This document shows positions 16,561 through 25,760 of a DNA stretch of 40,233 nucleotides, piece by piece. The stretch is taken from positions 1-40,233 of the forward strand of contig JACSDG010000026.1 of the NCBI GenBank assembly GCA_015660855.1, given 5' to 3'. This DNA is from Magnetococcales bacterium. Its GTDB lineage: Bacteria > Pseudomonadota > Magnetococcia > Magnetococcales > UBA8363. The position numbers and the translations under genes are program-made. The notes below the pieces were generated by a model. That model saw only the letters and a list, made by a program, of their open reading frames with translations. It was not told where the DNA came from and ran no database searches. Each line of letters starts with the position of its first letter. Within the stretch, counting starts at the first letter, position 1.

Positions 16561-18690
16561 ATGAAATACACCAGCATAGAATGGAACCCGAAACCACCGG
16601 CCCGAGGAATCCACATTGTGTCATCCCGAAACAAAAACAAACCCAAAAAACGCAACCAACCCCCCGGACCATCCCACCAACCGATAAAACAGGGGGCCAG
16701 GGAGAAAGCGTTCGCCCTCTATGCCGCAGGCAACATTCCAGCCGCTTTGGAGATAGCCAACAAAATTTTACGCACCGCCAAAAACGATTTTTTATTGTTG
16801 AACCTGGCGGCGATCTGCCACCAACTGTCGGGCAACCCGCAACAAGCCATTTCCTGTTGGCAGGAGGCGGTACGCATCCGACCGGACTATGCCGACGCTC
16901 ACTATAATTTTGGTAACCTGATGTACGAAATGAAACATTTCGCCGAAGCCGAGGCCGCCTATCGACTGGCGTTACGTTTCAAGCCCGAATTTGCCCAGGC
17001 GCACAACAATCTGGGAATCGTTCTCCATGCGATGCAACGTTATAACGAAGCGGCAGCGGCTTACCGGCAGGCACTGCACCACAAATGCGACTTTGCCTCG
17101 GCCTGCAATAATCTGGGAATCACTCTCAACCAGATGCAACAACGGCAACAAGCAGAAGCCGCTTTTCGCCAAGCCATACATTTCAAACCCGACTATACCG
17201 AAGCCTGCAACAATCTGGGGATCATCCTCAACGAACTGCAACGTTTCGACGAAGCCGAAGCGGCCTGCCGGCAAGCCCTGCATTTCAAGCCCGACGACGT
17301 CAATGCCTACAACAATCTGGGAATCATCCTCCACAATCAAAAACGTTTCGCAGAAGCCGAAGAGGCCTACCTTCAAGCCCTGCGTCTGCATCCCAATCAT
17401 GCCGAAGTCTTCAATAATTATGGAAATCTGCTGAAAGGACAAAAACAATTTGCAAAAGCCATGGTGGCTTTTCGCGAGGCATTGAGCCTGAACCCAAACT
17501 TTGCCGGAGCCTACAACAATCTGGGCAATCTGTTGCTGGAACTCAAACACGCCGAAGAAGCCGAAGCGGCCTACCGCCAAGCCCTGTGTCTTCAGCCTGA
17601 TTATCCCGAAGCCTATAATAATCTTGGAAATCTTTTTAAAGAACTGAAACAGGTTCCCCAATCCGAGGCGGCCTACCGCCAAGCCCTGCACCTCAGACCG
17701 GATTATCACGAGGCTAAGTATAATCTAAGTTTCCTTCTCCTGGGACAAGCACGATTCCAGGAAGGGTGGCTTGCGCATGAGGCGCGCCACAACGTCAACA
17801 GACATCAACGGATTCTGCCATCGGATGCCGGTCCCATACCCATGTGGAATGGTGAAGATCTCAGGGAAAAATCTTTATTGATTCTTCCCGAACAAGGGTT
17901 TGGCGACCAGATTCAATTTTGCCGTTACGCCAGAGTTTTGAAAACCATGGGGGTCAAACATCTGACCCTGGCATGCGAAGCCGCGCTCAAGGAATTGTTC
18001 CAATCCTTGCCGGAAAAGGATGCGGTCATGGAAAAGCAGACCCACCCCTATCCACGACATGATTTTTGGACCTTTTATCTGTCCATTCCCCACCATCTTG
18101 GAACAACACTGTCCTCGATTCCCGCACCGATTCCCTATCTGGCACCACCACCAGGACATGCGTTCGATGGAATCCAACACCTTCCCCAGCAAAGGTTTCG
18201 GGTTGGATTGGTTTGGAAAGGGGATCCTACCCATAAAAATGACGCCAACCGTTCCCTCCCCGGTTTGCATGTTTTGGCCCCCCTGTGGACGGTGCCTGGG
18301 GTTGCCTTTGTGAGTCTGCAAAAAGGGTGTGGGGAAGATGCGGCCAAAAATCCACCGCCGGAACAACCTTTGCTCCACCTGGGGGCATCCCTCCGCAGTT
18401 TTGCCGATACCGCCGCCCTGTTGGCCCGCCTGGATCTGGTGATCACGATCGATTCCGCCGTCGCCCATCTGGCCGGTGCGATGGGAAAACCTTGTTGGGT
18501 TTTATTGCCGTCGTGGGGAACCGACTGGCGCTGGTTACAAGACCGTAGCGATTCTCCCTGGTACCCGAAAGTCATGCGTCTGTTCCGCCAAACAAAACCC
18601 GATGACTGGTCCGAGGTCGTGCAACATATGACAGAGGCGTTGGCACAATCTTCTATGGAATGTAAGAGCGCAGCCCCAAAACCCCCATAG
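16561..18690 (+). CDS. TPR-repeat protein with GT9-like C-terminal domain
   Basis: A 709-aa predicted cytoplasmic protein. After a basic, Pro-rich N-terminus (residues 1-45) come about ten tetratricopeptide repeats; eight are near-identical 34-residue units from about residue 108 to 381, each with an NNLG helix and an AEAAYRQAL helix. Residues about 430-700 resemble the heptosyltransferase (GT9) C-terminal fold: RVGLVWKGDP, SLPGLHVLAPL, then LVITIDSAVAHLAGAMGKPCWVLLP and SPWYPKVMRLFRQ. The GT9-like part lacks a full N-terminal Rossmann half, so enzymatic activity is unproven; such TPR-GT fusions are thought to act in protein or surface glycosylation. Start ATG 16561 has no strong ribosome-binding site. 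Confidence 0.8.
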   Translation: MKYTSIEWNPKPPARGIHIVSSRNKNKPKKRNQPPGPSHQPIKQGAREKAFALYAAGNIPAALEIANKILRTAKNDFLLLNLAAICHQLSGNPQQAISCWQEAVRIRPDYADAHYNFGNLMYEMKHFAEAEAAYRLALRFKPEFAQAHNNLGIVLHAMQRYNEAAAAYRQALHHKCDFASACNNLGITLNQMQQRQQAEAAFRQAIHFKPDYTEACNNLGIILNELQRFDEAEAACRQALHFKPDDVNAYNNLGIILHNQKRFAEAEEAYLQALRLHPNHAEVFNNYGNLLKGQKQFAKAMVAFREALSLNPNFAGAYNNLGNLLLELKHAEEAEAAYRQALCLQPDYPEAYNNLGNLFKELKQVPQSEAAYRQALHLRPDYHEAKYNLSFLLLGQARFQEGWLAHEARHNVNRHQRILPSDAGPIPMWNGEDLREKSLLILPEQGFGDQIQFCRYARVLKTMGVKHLTLACEAALKELFQSLPEKDAVMEKQTHPYPRHDFWTFYLSIPHHLGTTLSSIPAPIPYLAPPPGHAFDGIQHLPQQRFRVGLVWKGDPTHKNDANRSLPGLHVLAPLWTVPGVAFVSLQKGCGEDAAKNPPPEQPLLHLGASLRSFADTAALLARLDLVITIDSAVAHLAGAMGKPCWVLLPSWGTDWRWLQDRSDSPWYPKVMRLFRQTKPDDWSEVVQHMTEALAQSSMECKSAAPKPP

Positions 18691-18766
18691 GTAATGGAGC
18701 TTTTTGTTTAAATTAAATCAACTGGGTACCGGAAAAATTCCGCAAATTTTGTCTCGGAAAACGGCG

Positions 18767-19777
18767 TCACTCCTTGTCCGAGAAGACATCGTCCAGTGAC
18801 TGGGCATCGAAGATACGGAGACTCCAGGCTTCCATAGATGCCAAATCAGCCTCGGAAACCTTTTCGCTCACCCACATGGGCAACTCGCCAAAACGACGTT
18901 GCAAAAGGCGAGTAAGAATTTTGGCCTCACCTTTCTTTTCACCTTTCTTTTCACCTTCCTGGCGTCCTTCCTGGCGTCCTTCCTGCAGGACCATCTGAGC
19001 CCATTTCGGATTTGTGTTCTCAATAACGCTTTGCGCAAATTGTGACATCATTTTCTCTTCCTCCTCTGGACGTACCCGTCGAACAATCTCCCGAATATCC
19101 TTTTCATCGTAACGCCTGTACGTTTCCACCACATACCGCATGATGAGCATGAAGTCATCGGCCGGAACCTCTGTCAAAACCTCAACGAGAAAATCCTTGA
19201 TCTCAAGTTGCTTCCCATCTCTCGTTGCATACTTGGCGGCCAACAACCAAGCCCGCAGGTATGGCTGTTTGGAAAGCTGCTGATCCTCAACATGGCCCAA
19301 ATCGAAAAGGGAAAACTTGAAGTCCAGCAGGTATGGCCTCCATCCTGTTGGTGCATCCACCAGCACCAGAAAATTATCCGAAATGCGCCATTGGTCCGCC
19401 CCATGATACACGACAAATGGAACAATAGCTGGCAGCCGCTCCCATTTGGGATTTTCTCGTTCCCATTGCTCAAGTGCCCTGACCATATACCGCAATAATT
19501 GCCACGCAACAAACCGATCCGGATAGCTCTTATGGTCAATCAAGACATACAAAAAGGCTTCTTGTCCATGAACGGTCTTCACCCGAAAAAGTCGGTCCGT
19601 CAGGTACTCTTGGAGTTCCTGATCAACAAATGAACCACCAACCAACTCCGGGAGTTTATCGGACAGCCATTCCGATATTTCGACCGGAAGTCGCTCACGC
19701 AGCAGGTGCGCCGCCTTTTCTGGATCCGAGAGAAGGATCTTTAGGAAACGATCATGTGGGTGGGCAATCTTACTCAT
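18767..19777 (-). CDS. Rpn family nuclease / putative transposase (transposase_31, YhgA-like)
   Basis: A 336-aa PD-(D/E)XK-type DNase-like protein of the recombination-promoting nuclease (Rpn) family. PHDRFLKILLSDPE opens the family domain; VLIDHKSYPDRFVAWQLLRY near residue 100 is the D-x-K active-site segment, with Asp where many relatives have Glu. The C-terminus has a low-complexity EGRQEGRQEGEKKGEKKGE stretch from short DNA repeats (about 18929-18985), then a DUF4351-like end (LTRLLQRRFGELP). ATG 19777 is chosen; upstream sequence belongs to a dispersed repeat. Relatives vary in copy number and act in recombination or phage defence; the role here is unknown. Confidence 0.82.
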   Translation of the reverse strand: MSKIAHPHDRFLKILLSDPEKAAHLLRERLPVEISEWLSDKLPELVGGSFVDQELQEYLTDRLFRVKTVHGQEAFLYVLIDHKSYPDRFVAWQLLRYMVRALEQWERENPKWERLPAIVPFVVYHGADQWRISDNFLVLVDAPTGWRPYLLDFKFSLFDLGHVEDQQLSKQPYLRAWLLAAKYATRDGKQLEIKDFLVEVLTEVPADDFMLIMRYVVETYRRYDEKDIREIVRRVRPEEEEKMMSQFAQSVIENTNPKWAQMVLQEGRQEGRQEGEKKGEKKGEAKILTRLLQRRFGELPMWVSEKVSEADLASMEAWSLRIFDAQSLDDVFSDKE

Positions 19778-19788
19778 AAAATCTGATC

Positions 19789-19899
19789 TGCCTCCAAACC
19801 GCCGCACGGGGGGATGATCCCCACCTTAACCCCCACAATAATTTCAACCTTAAAAAAAGGGGGGGGACTGAATGGTTACATCGTCACTGACCCACCCCA
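19789..19899 (+). repeat. Dispersed hairpin repeat, left-truncated copy
   Basis: CTCCAAACCGCCGCACGGGGG, then CCCCCACAATAATTT, an A-run, GGGGGGACTGAATGGTTAC and a degraded GTCACTGACCC end follow the same order as 3655-3760. The left third is missing, and the nuclease gene at 19777 begins where it would be. The copy separates the nuclease gene from the end of the signalling operon. Confidence 0.65.
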
Positions 19900-19914
19900 T
19901 GGAGTGAGAAAACG

Positions 19915-20814
19915 TTACGATTCAAATACGATAAAACACTCCACTTCATTGCCCGATCCAAGAAACTGGACAAGATCAAAACTGGCCTTGACAGCAATGG
20001 CAATTCCCCTCCCGTGCGTATCAAGCATCCTGTCGGGGTGAAAATCCAAATAGGGCTGCCAATCAAATCCATTCCCGGCATCCCGGATCCGAAAACGAAG
20101 CCCCCGTTCTTCGCGCTTGAAAAAAACAGTCACACGCTTGGATTGGTTTTCAGGTAACGCCAGACGACGTTTTATTTCACTCTCCAGTTGATCCGATTTG
20201 GAAAAAACGCTCTTTTCCTCGTAGGTAATGCCAAGGTTTCCATGCTCCACGGCATTGACAAGCAACTCCCGCAAACCAATGGAAGCCTTCTCGGGATTCG
20301 GACAAGCCATGGACAACAAAACAGCCAAATCAAAAGCGTCCGACAGGGTCCGGATGCTGAACTGAGCCTCGTCCATGTGCATGGACAACGGACAACGGGT
20401 CACCTGAATCTGTCCGTACAAACACTGGTGGACCATCCTCCTGGCAATAGCCGATTGAATGACGGCAACCAAAATTTTCATGTCCAAAGGTTTTGTCAAA
20501 TAATAAAACGCACCAAGAGACAATCCCTTGATGATTTCATCCGCACTCCGCCGCCCAGTGGTGAAAATAACGGGAATCTTGCGGGTCAGTTTTTTTTCTT
20601 TCAAACGTCTGCATACCTCAAAACCATCCATTCCCGGCATTTCCACATCCAGGAGAACCGTGTCTACTTCCTCAATTTCCGCCGTCCTCAGGGCATCTTC
20701 ACCATTGGTGGCCACCAAAACTCGATAATCCCGGTCTAAGGCCTTGGCCAAAACTTTAATATTACCAGGAACATCATCAACAATCAATATCTTGTGCTTA
20801 TTCTCTTCAGGCAT
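19915..20814 (-). CDS. Response regulator with serine-kinase-like HATPase output domain
   Basis: A 299-aa cytoplasmic protein. Residues 6-125 are a receiver (ILIVDD, Asp56 in VLLDVEMPGMDG, TKPLD). Residues about 160-298 are an HATPase_c_2 (RsbW/SpoIIAB-like) domain: GLRELLVNAVEHGN holds the N-box (Asn187, Glu190, His191) and RIRDAGNGFDW and GRGIAIAVKASFD the nucleotide-binding G-boxes. There is no HisKA, so it should act on a protein partner, as anti-sigma or switch kinases do, once phosphorylated by the hybrid kinase upstream. ATG 20814 overlaps that gene's stop (TGATG). The output partner is not in the window. Confidence 0.85.
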   Translation of the reverse strand: MPEENKHKILIVDDVPGNIKVLAKALDRDYRVLVATNGEDALRTAEIEEVDTVLLDVEMPGMDGFEVCRRLKEKKLTRKIPVIFTTGRRSADEIIKGLSLGAFYYLTKPLDMKILVAVIQSAIARRMVHQCLYGQIQVTRCPLSMHMDEAQFSIRTLSDAFDLAVLLSMACPNPEKASIGLRELLVNAVEHGNLGITYEEKSVFSKSDQLESEIKRRLALPENQSKRVTVFFKREERGLRFRIRDAGNGFDWQPYLDFHPDRMLDTHGRGIAIAVKASFDLVQFLGSGNEVECFIVFES

Positions 20815-23800
20815 CACTTGTCACCAAGTTCTTCGTTAATGTTAAAAATTTTCATAATTTCATTAAAAACACCAAGTGCCTCCTTGAAATCAAGTCTGTC
20901 AATCTTATCGCCAAGGGTATCAACGAGGTTTTCAAACGACGCGTCTCCGCCTGCCAACAAAAACGGCTTGAGCCGGGTAAACAGTTCTCCAGCATCAAAA
21001 TACTGCCCCTCCAGGGACCGTGACAGCTCACGCGCAAGGGGAAGAATGTCCGACATATTCCAACGCCCATGGCCAGACACTCGGGAAGCGACGGCAACAT
21101 CCTGCTCGGACTGCTTCATCTCTCCGATGGAACCCACCACCTCATGCAAAGCGTTTTCAAAATCATTCAACGCATCCGCAACCGAATCCCATTCCTCACG
21201 CAATCCCTGCTCAAGAATGGAAGCGGTATCGAACAAACGCATCGCAGAGATATTGCCAGCCATTCCGCGCACGGCATGGACGATACTGGCGGCGGATTTC
21301 AGATCGTTCATTCTTCTTCCCGCCAGTGCCGAACGGACTTCCGCCGCGACGCCAGCGTAATCGCGATGAAACTCATAGAAAAGAGACCGCAACAAACGAC
21401 GGTCACCATTGAGCCGCTCCAACCCTTTGTTGACATCGATCCCAGCCAGATGATCGGGAAAGGGCAACGATTCATCCGTGTTTTGTCCGACCGCAACCTC
21501 AAGACGGACCCCAAGACCTTCGCGCCCGCCAATCCATTGCACCAGCTTGGCGTAAAGATGCTCCCTTTCGATGGGCTTGGGTACATGGTCGTTCATGCCC
21601 GCATCAAGGCACCTTTCCCGATCCGAGGCCATAGCGTGGGCCGTCATGGCAATGATGGGCAACTGGTGCAATTCCAATTCTTCGCGTATCTTGCGCGCGG
21701 CTTCCAGGCCATCCATACGCGGCATTTGAATATCCATCAATACCACGTCCGGTTCCGCCCCTCCCTCGCTCAGCCTCTGCACCGCCTCCACCCCATCCCA
21801 GACCGTCTCCACAACCAAGCCCACAGCCGTCAGCAACCCCTCGGCTACCTGGCGATTGATGGCGTTATCCTCCACCAACAACACCCGCGCACCACCGATG
21901 CGCTCGGCAATCTTCGTCACATCGACAACATCCAGACTGTTGCGCAACGCCTTGGTAACCTGACGTTCAAACACGTTCATGATGGTGTCGAACAGGAATG
22001 AACAATTGACCGGCTTGGTAATCCATCCATCCACCATGGACGCATCCCCCGCTCCCTTGATTTCCTCCTCGTGGCCATAGGGCACCATCAGGATCGATTT
22101 GGGCGGCACCGCCTGAGAACTGTTTTCCCTGATCCGCCTGACGGTATCCACACCGTTCATCCCCGGCATAATCCAATCCACAATGGCCAGTTGAAAGGGT
22201 TTCCCCGCAGCCACCTCCCGGGTCAACAAGATCTCCGCCTCAGGCCCGGAAGCGGCAGCACAGGCATGAAAACCGAACATTTCCAAGGTTTTCAGAAGGG
22301 CACGTCTCGATGTTTCGTTATCATCAACCACCAGCACTCGGAGCCGGTGCATGTCATCGGGGGAAATCATGTCCTCGATCTCAGCCCCAAGCCGCCGTCG
22401 AAGCGTGGAGGTGAAATAAAACACACTGCCCCGCCCCGGTGTCGAATCCACCCAAAACCATCCACCCATCATTTCGACAAGCTTTCTGCAAATGGAAAGT
22501 CCCAGTCCGGTTCCGCCAAATTTGCGGGTGGTCGAATTGTCGGCCTGAGTAAAAGGTTTGAACAATTTGGCAATCTCAAACTCATCCAAACCGATGCCGG
22601 TATCACGGATGGAAAATTCCAAGGTTACGTCCTCCGAGGCATCCCGAAGAGTTTTGACCTGGATTTCGATTTCCCCTTCGTCAGTGAACTTGATGGCGTT
22701 GGCAACAAGGTTCATCAACACCTGTTCCAAACGCAACGAATCGCCATATAATTCAAGACGGCATTCTTCCGACATGCACATGACCAGTTCCAGGTGTTTT
22801 TCGCTGACCTGGGCCCGAAACATGTCCGACAGATGATCGAAAACATCCCGCAGCAGAAAGTGCGACATCTCCAGTTCCAATCGGCCCGCCTCAATTTTGG
22901 AAAAATCGAGAATATCGTTGATGATCCGCAACAATGACCGGGATGAATTGGAAATCTTGGAAAGATAGTCCTGCAATTGTGGTGACAAGGGCATCTGCAT
23001 GGCCAACTGGGTCAGACCAATCACCGCGTTCATGGGTGTCCGAATTTCGTGGCTCATGTTGGCAAGAAATGCGCTTTTGCTCTCGTTGGCCATCTCCGCG
23101 CTCCGTTGGGCGTGAATGATGGCCTCCTCAGCCTCTTTGCGCCTGGATATGTCATTGATGACCATAAGCAGATGCGGCTGCCCTCTGCTTTGAAAAACCG
23201 TGGCAAAAACGTCCCACCACACCCTTTGACCAGAACGGTCGGCATGCTGAAACTCCCAGCTCACCTCCTTGCCGGTTTCCATGACCTTTCGGGCACCTTC
23301 CAGAAGTTCAACCGGCCCGTGCCACGCATCGATCTGCCGAAAATTGATCTCCATGAGTTGTTCGATTGAGTCCATGCCAAAAAGGGAAATTCCCGCCGGA
23401 TTGGCAAAAACGCATCGGCCATTCTCAGACAGAAAGGCGATGATTCCCTGGTTGCTGGCTGAAAGAATCTTTCGGTTGATCTCCAGGGCATCGTTGAGTT
23501 GTTGCTGGATTTGCTCTTTGCGGAGCGTCAGATCGTTCAGACTGATCAGCATGTGTTCAAAGGACCGGACCAGGAGAGAGAATTCATCCTGCGTCGCATC
23601 GTTCGTGCTTTGCGTGGAGTTTTTCTTTATATCTTCCACTAAGCTTGAAAGATTTCCAGCAGAAACCGCCTTGGTCGTTTGAACCAACGCATGAACTGGC
23701 CGGGTAAAGCGGCGCGCAAAGAAAATGGCCAGAAGGGTTGCCAGGGCTACAATGATCAGGGAGGTGACGACAATACGCCGGCGCAGTTCCCTGGCTGGAG

Positions 23801-24617
23801 CCAGGGCAGTCTCCCTGGAGACGGCGAATTGCAACAACCAGTTGCTTCCCTTGAAATCCATGGTACCCGTGCTGTGGGCCAGGGAGGTCAGATAATCCCC
23901 CCCTGTGGATGCGCCCTGCCCGCCATCCGTTACCAACAAGTTTGCAGCCTTGTTTTTCATGATTCCGGCACGATCATGATTGGAAAAGAGCAGCAAGCCT
24001 TCCTCGTCCATGAGGTCTATCCTGACAGGCACGTTTTCCTCACCCGATGTGGCCACGGGAAAAAGGGCGTGCAACCTCCAGACATTGACCCCGGCCATGA
24101 TGACCCCACGAGGTTTTGGTTCGTCCAGGCACCAAACCGTCCGGGTGACGTAGATGAGGTCTGCGTTCAACAGACGGGAATGACCTACCCCATGGGTGAA
24201 GGTTCCATCCAATACCTGGGGCCAATGTTTTCCGGGAGGTGATTGAGGATCTACCGGTCGTCCGATTCCCAGACCGGAAGTGTCGGCCTGACGCATGCCG
24301 TCAGGGGTAAAATAGGACAGGCTTAAATAAACTTTGAAAAGATTGCGATAGTTGATCAGGCGGGCGGCTATTTTTTGCGCGGATACGTCGGGGGAACAAA
24401 ACAACGGATCTCCGGCGATCACTTGGACATTGACAATGTTTTGATAAAGCATGCCGTCCACCGCCAGCATGCGGTTGGTGGACCGCTCATGAAAACGATC
24501 CATGATTTCGGTCACCAATGTTTTGCTGGTGCTGACATAAGCAAGCCAAGCGATTCCCAGACTGGTCAACGTCACCAGCCCCACACACAGTAAAACCAGT
24601 TTGCTGGCGAATTTCAA
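20814..24617 (-). CDS. Giant hybrid sensor histidine kinase (dCache-HAMP-PAS-HisKA-HATPase-REC-REC-HPt)
   Basis: A 1267-aa inner-membrane phosphorelay kinase. TM1 (about 6-28) and TM2 (about 283-303) enclose a periplasmic dCache-like sensor; HAMP follows, then a PAS domain (about 375-500). HisKA has His523 in [13 protein letters not shown]; the HATPase contains [10 protein letters not shown] and GGTGLGLSI. Two receivers follow, with Asp814 ([13 protein letters not shown]) and Asp962 ([13 protein letters not shown]), and a C-terminal HPt with His1114 in [11 protein letters not shown]. Its ATG overlaps the binding-protein stop (ATGA) and its stop overlaps the output regulator, so binding protein, kinase and regulator form one coupled unit. 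Ligand unknown; its periplasmic domain probably contacts the neighbouring binding protein. Confidence 0.92.
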   Translation of the reverse strand: MKFASKLVLLCVGLVTLTSLGIAWLAYVSTSKTLVTEIMDRFHERSTNRMLAVDGMLYQNIVNVQVIAGDPLFCSPDVSAQKIAARLINYRNLFKVYLSLSYFTPDGMRQADTSGLGIGRPVDPQSPPGKHWPQVLDGTFTHGVGHSRLLNADLIYVTRTVWCLDEPKPRGVIMAGVNVWRLHALFPVATSGEENVPVRIDLMDEEGLLLFSNHDRAGIMKNKAANLLVTDGGQGASTGGDYLTSLAHSTGTMDFKGSNWLLQFAVSRETALAPARELRRRIVVTSLIIVALATLLAIFFARRFTRPVHALVQTTKAVSAGNLSSLVEDIKKNSTQSTNDATQDEFSLLVRSFEHMLISLNDLTLRKEQIQQQLNDALEINRKILSASNQGIIAFLSENGRCVFANPAGISLFGMDSIEQLMEINFRQIDAWHGPVELLEGARKVMETGKEVSWEFQHADRSGQRVWWDVFATVFQSRGQPHLLMVINDISRRKEAEEAIIHAQRSAEMANESKSAFLANMSHEIRTPMNAVIGLTQLAMQMPLSPQLQDYLSKISNSSRSLLRIINDILDFSKIEAGRLELEMSHFLLRDVFDHLSDMFRAQVSEKHLELVMCMSEECRLELYGDSLRLEQVLMNLVANAIKFTDEGEIEIQVKTLRDASEDVTLEFSIRDTGIGLDEFEIAKLFKPFTQADNSTTRKFGGTGLGLSICRKLVEMMGGWFWVDSTPGRGSVFYFTSTLRRRLGAEIEDMISPDDMHRLRVLVVDDNETSRRALLKTLEMFGFHACAAASGPEAEILLTREVAAGKPFQLAIVDWIMPGMNGVDTVRRIRENSSQAVPPKSILMVPYGHEEEIKGAGDASMVDGWITKPVNCSFLFDTIMNVFERQVTKALRNSLDVVDVTKIAERIGGARVLLVEDNAINRQVAEGLLTAVGLVVETVWDGVEAVQRLSEGGAEPDVVLMDIQMPRMDGLEAARKIREELELHQLPIIAMTAHAMASDRERCLDAGMNDHVPKPIEREHLYAKLVQWIGGREGLGVRLEVAVGQNTDESLPFPDHLAGIDVNKGLERLNGDRRLLRSLFYEFHRDYAGVAAEVRSALAGRRMNDLKSAASIVHAVRGMAGNISAMRLFDTASILEQGLREEWDSVADALNDFENALHEVVGSIGEMKQSEQDVAVASRVSGHGRWNMSDILPLARELSRSLEGQYFDAGELFTRLKPFLLAGGDASFENLVDTLGDKIDRLDFKEALGVFNEIMKIFNINEELGDK

Positions 24618-25666
24618 GGAGATGGTTCCTTGCTGGAAAGTGCCCTGACAAATTGGACATCAAGGAGCCTGTTAAGTTCCGGAACAATCCGCAATTGTCC
24701 CCGCTTCAGGAGAAATTGAATGATGAATTCACCGGAATTATGCAGCGATAAAGAATTATCTCCTGGAGTCAAGGCTTGAATGTTGGCTTTCAGATCCAGC
24801 GGAACGACACCTGCCAAACCATTGTTCATTTCAGCGACACTCATGCCCGTGGCCTGAGCCATGATGGCCAGGGATTCTTCCCGGTGCGTACCCACATAAA
24901 TTCGCGCCTCCACCATGGATTTGACAAAAGCCTGGATGGCCTGGGGCCGTTGATCAACGATTCGATTGTGGAAGGCATACACATCGGTGATAATACCCGG
25001 AATATCACCGGCACTAGAAAGGATCCTGTAACCTTTGGCCAAGGCCCGCGAGGTGGTGGGTTCCCAGGTATGCCCAGCATCGATGCGGTCTTCTTCCAAA
25101 GCCGCCAACACATCCTGGGAAGAAACCATCTCGAACCGCACCATACTTTCATCCAACCCCTGGGTCTCCAAAGCCTTCAGGACATAAAGTTGGGAAAACG
25201 AATTGATTCCCTCAAACGCGACCCGTCCCCCCTTCAAATCGGCCAGAGAGGTAAATTTTGGTTTTGCAATGATGCAATCGCCGGACTGTGAATAATCGGC
25301 AACATAGACGACCCGGGTCGGAACCCCTTCAGAACCATAAACAATGGTATTTGAAAGGACATCGCCCAGACCATCCACTTCACCATTCTTGTAGATGGCA
25401 GAGGAATCCTCCTGAGACCTGGTGAGGCGTATCTGGACCGCAACACCATTTTTGGTAAAATAGCCCATTTTTTCAGCGATAAAGATATGCGCCGAACCGG
25501 GCCACGGATTGATGGCGACCCGCAGAGGCAGATTCGAGTCCGGGTTTTGTCCAGGTTTGGACCGGAACAATGCCGATGTAAAAAATACGCCCACCCCGAT
25601 TCCAACCAGTGCGATGACAACCCATTTCAACACTTTCCACACGCTGGTTTCCCCATTAACAAACAT
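24614..25666 (-). CDS. Membrane-anchored ABC-type solute-binding protein (NMT1/SsuA-like)
   Basis: A 350-aa type II periplasmic binding protein of the NMT1/taurine-nitrate-sulfonate group: [23 protein letters not shown] opens the fold near residue 47, [25 protein letters not shown] is the mid hinge, and [12 protein letters not shown] lies in the second lobe. Residues 13-33 are a hydrophobic segment with no clear cleavage site, so it likely stays anchored in the inner membrane. No permease or ATPase gene adjoins it; instead it overlaps a kinase gene, which points to ligand sensing. Start is ATG 25666; GTG 25642, with GGGGA eight bases upstream, is an alternative that keeps the anchor. Confidence 0.85.
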   Translation of the reverse strand: MFVNGETSVWKVLKWVVIALVGIGVGVFFTSALFRSKPGQNPDSNLPLRVAINPWPGSAHIFIAEKMGYFTKNGVAVQIRLTRSQEDSSAIYKNGEVDGLGDVLSNTIVYGSEGVPTRVVYVADYSQSGDCIIAKPKFTSLADLKGGRVAFEGINSFSQLYVLKALETQGLDESMVRFEMVSSQDVLAALEEDRIDAGHTWEPTTSRALAKGYRILSSAGDIPGIITDVYAFHNRIVDQRPQAIQAFVKSMVEARIYVGTHREESLAIMAQATGMSVAEMNNGLAGVVPLDLKANIQALTPGDNSLSLHNSGEFIIQFLLKRGQLRIVPELNRLLDVQFVRALSSKEPSP

Positions 25667-25680
25667 TCAATTTAAACCCG

Positions 25681-25709
25681 ATTATGCACATCATCTCCGG
25701 TATTGACAA
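25681..25709 (-). promoter_or_regulatory. Sigma-70-like promoter for the binding protein-kinase-regulator operon
   Basis: On the minus strand TTGTCA (25709-25704), a 17-base spacer and CATAAT (25686-25681) each differ from the consensus by one base. The predicted start near 25674 would leave only about eight leader bases before ATG 25666, so translation may be near-leaderless or begin at GTG 25642. Confidence 0.6.
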
Positions 25710-25760
25710 GGGTGGGGCGGGAAACTTTCCATTGCCGGGTGGGGCTGGTATCCTGGGACA

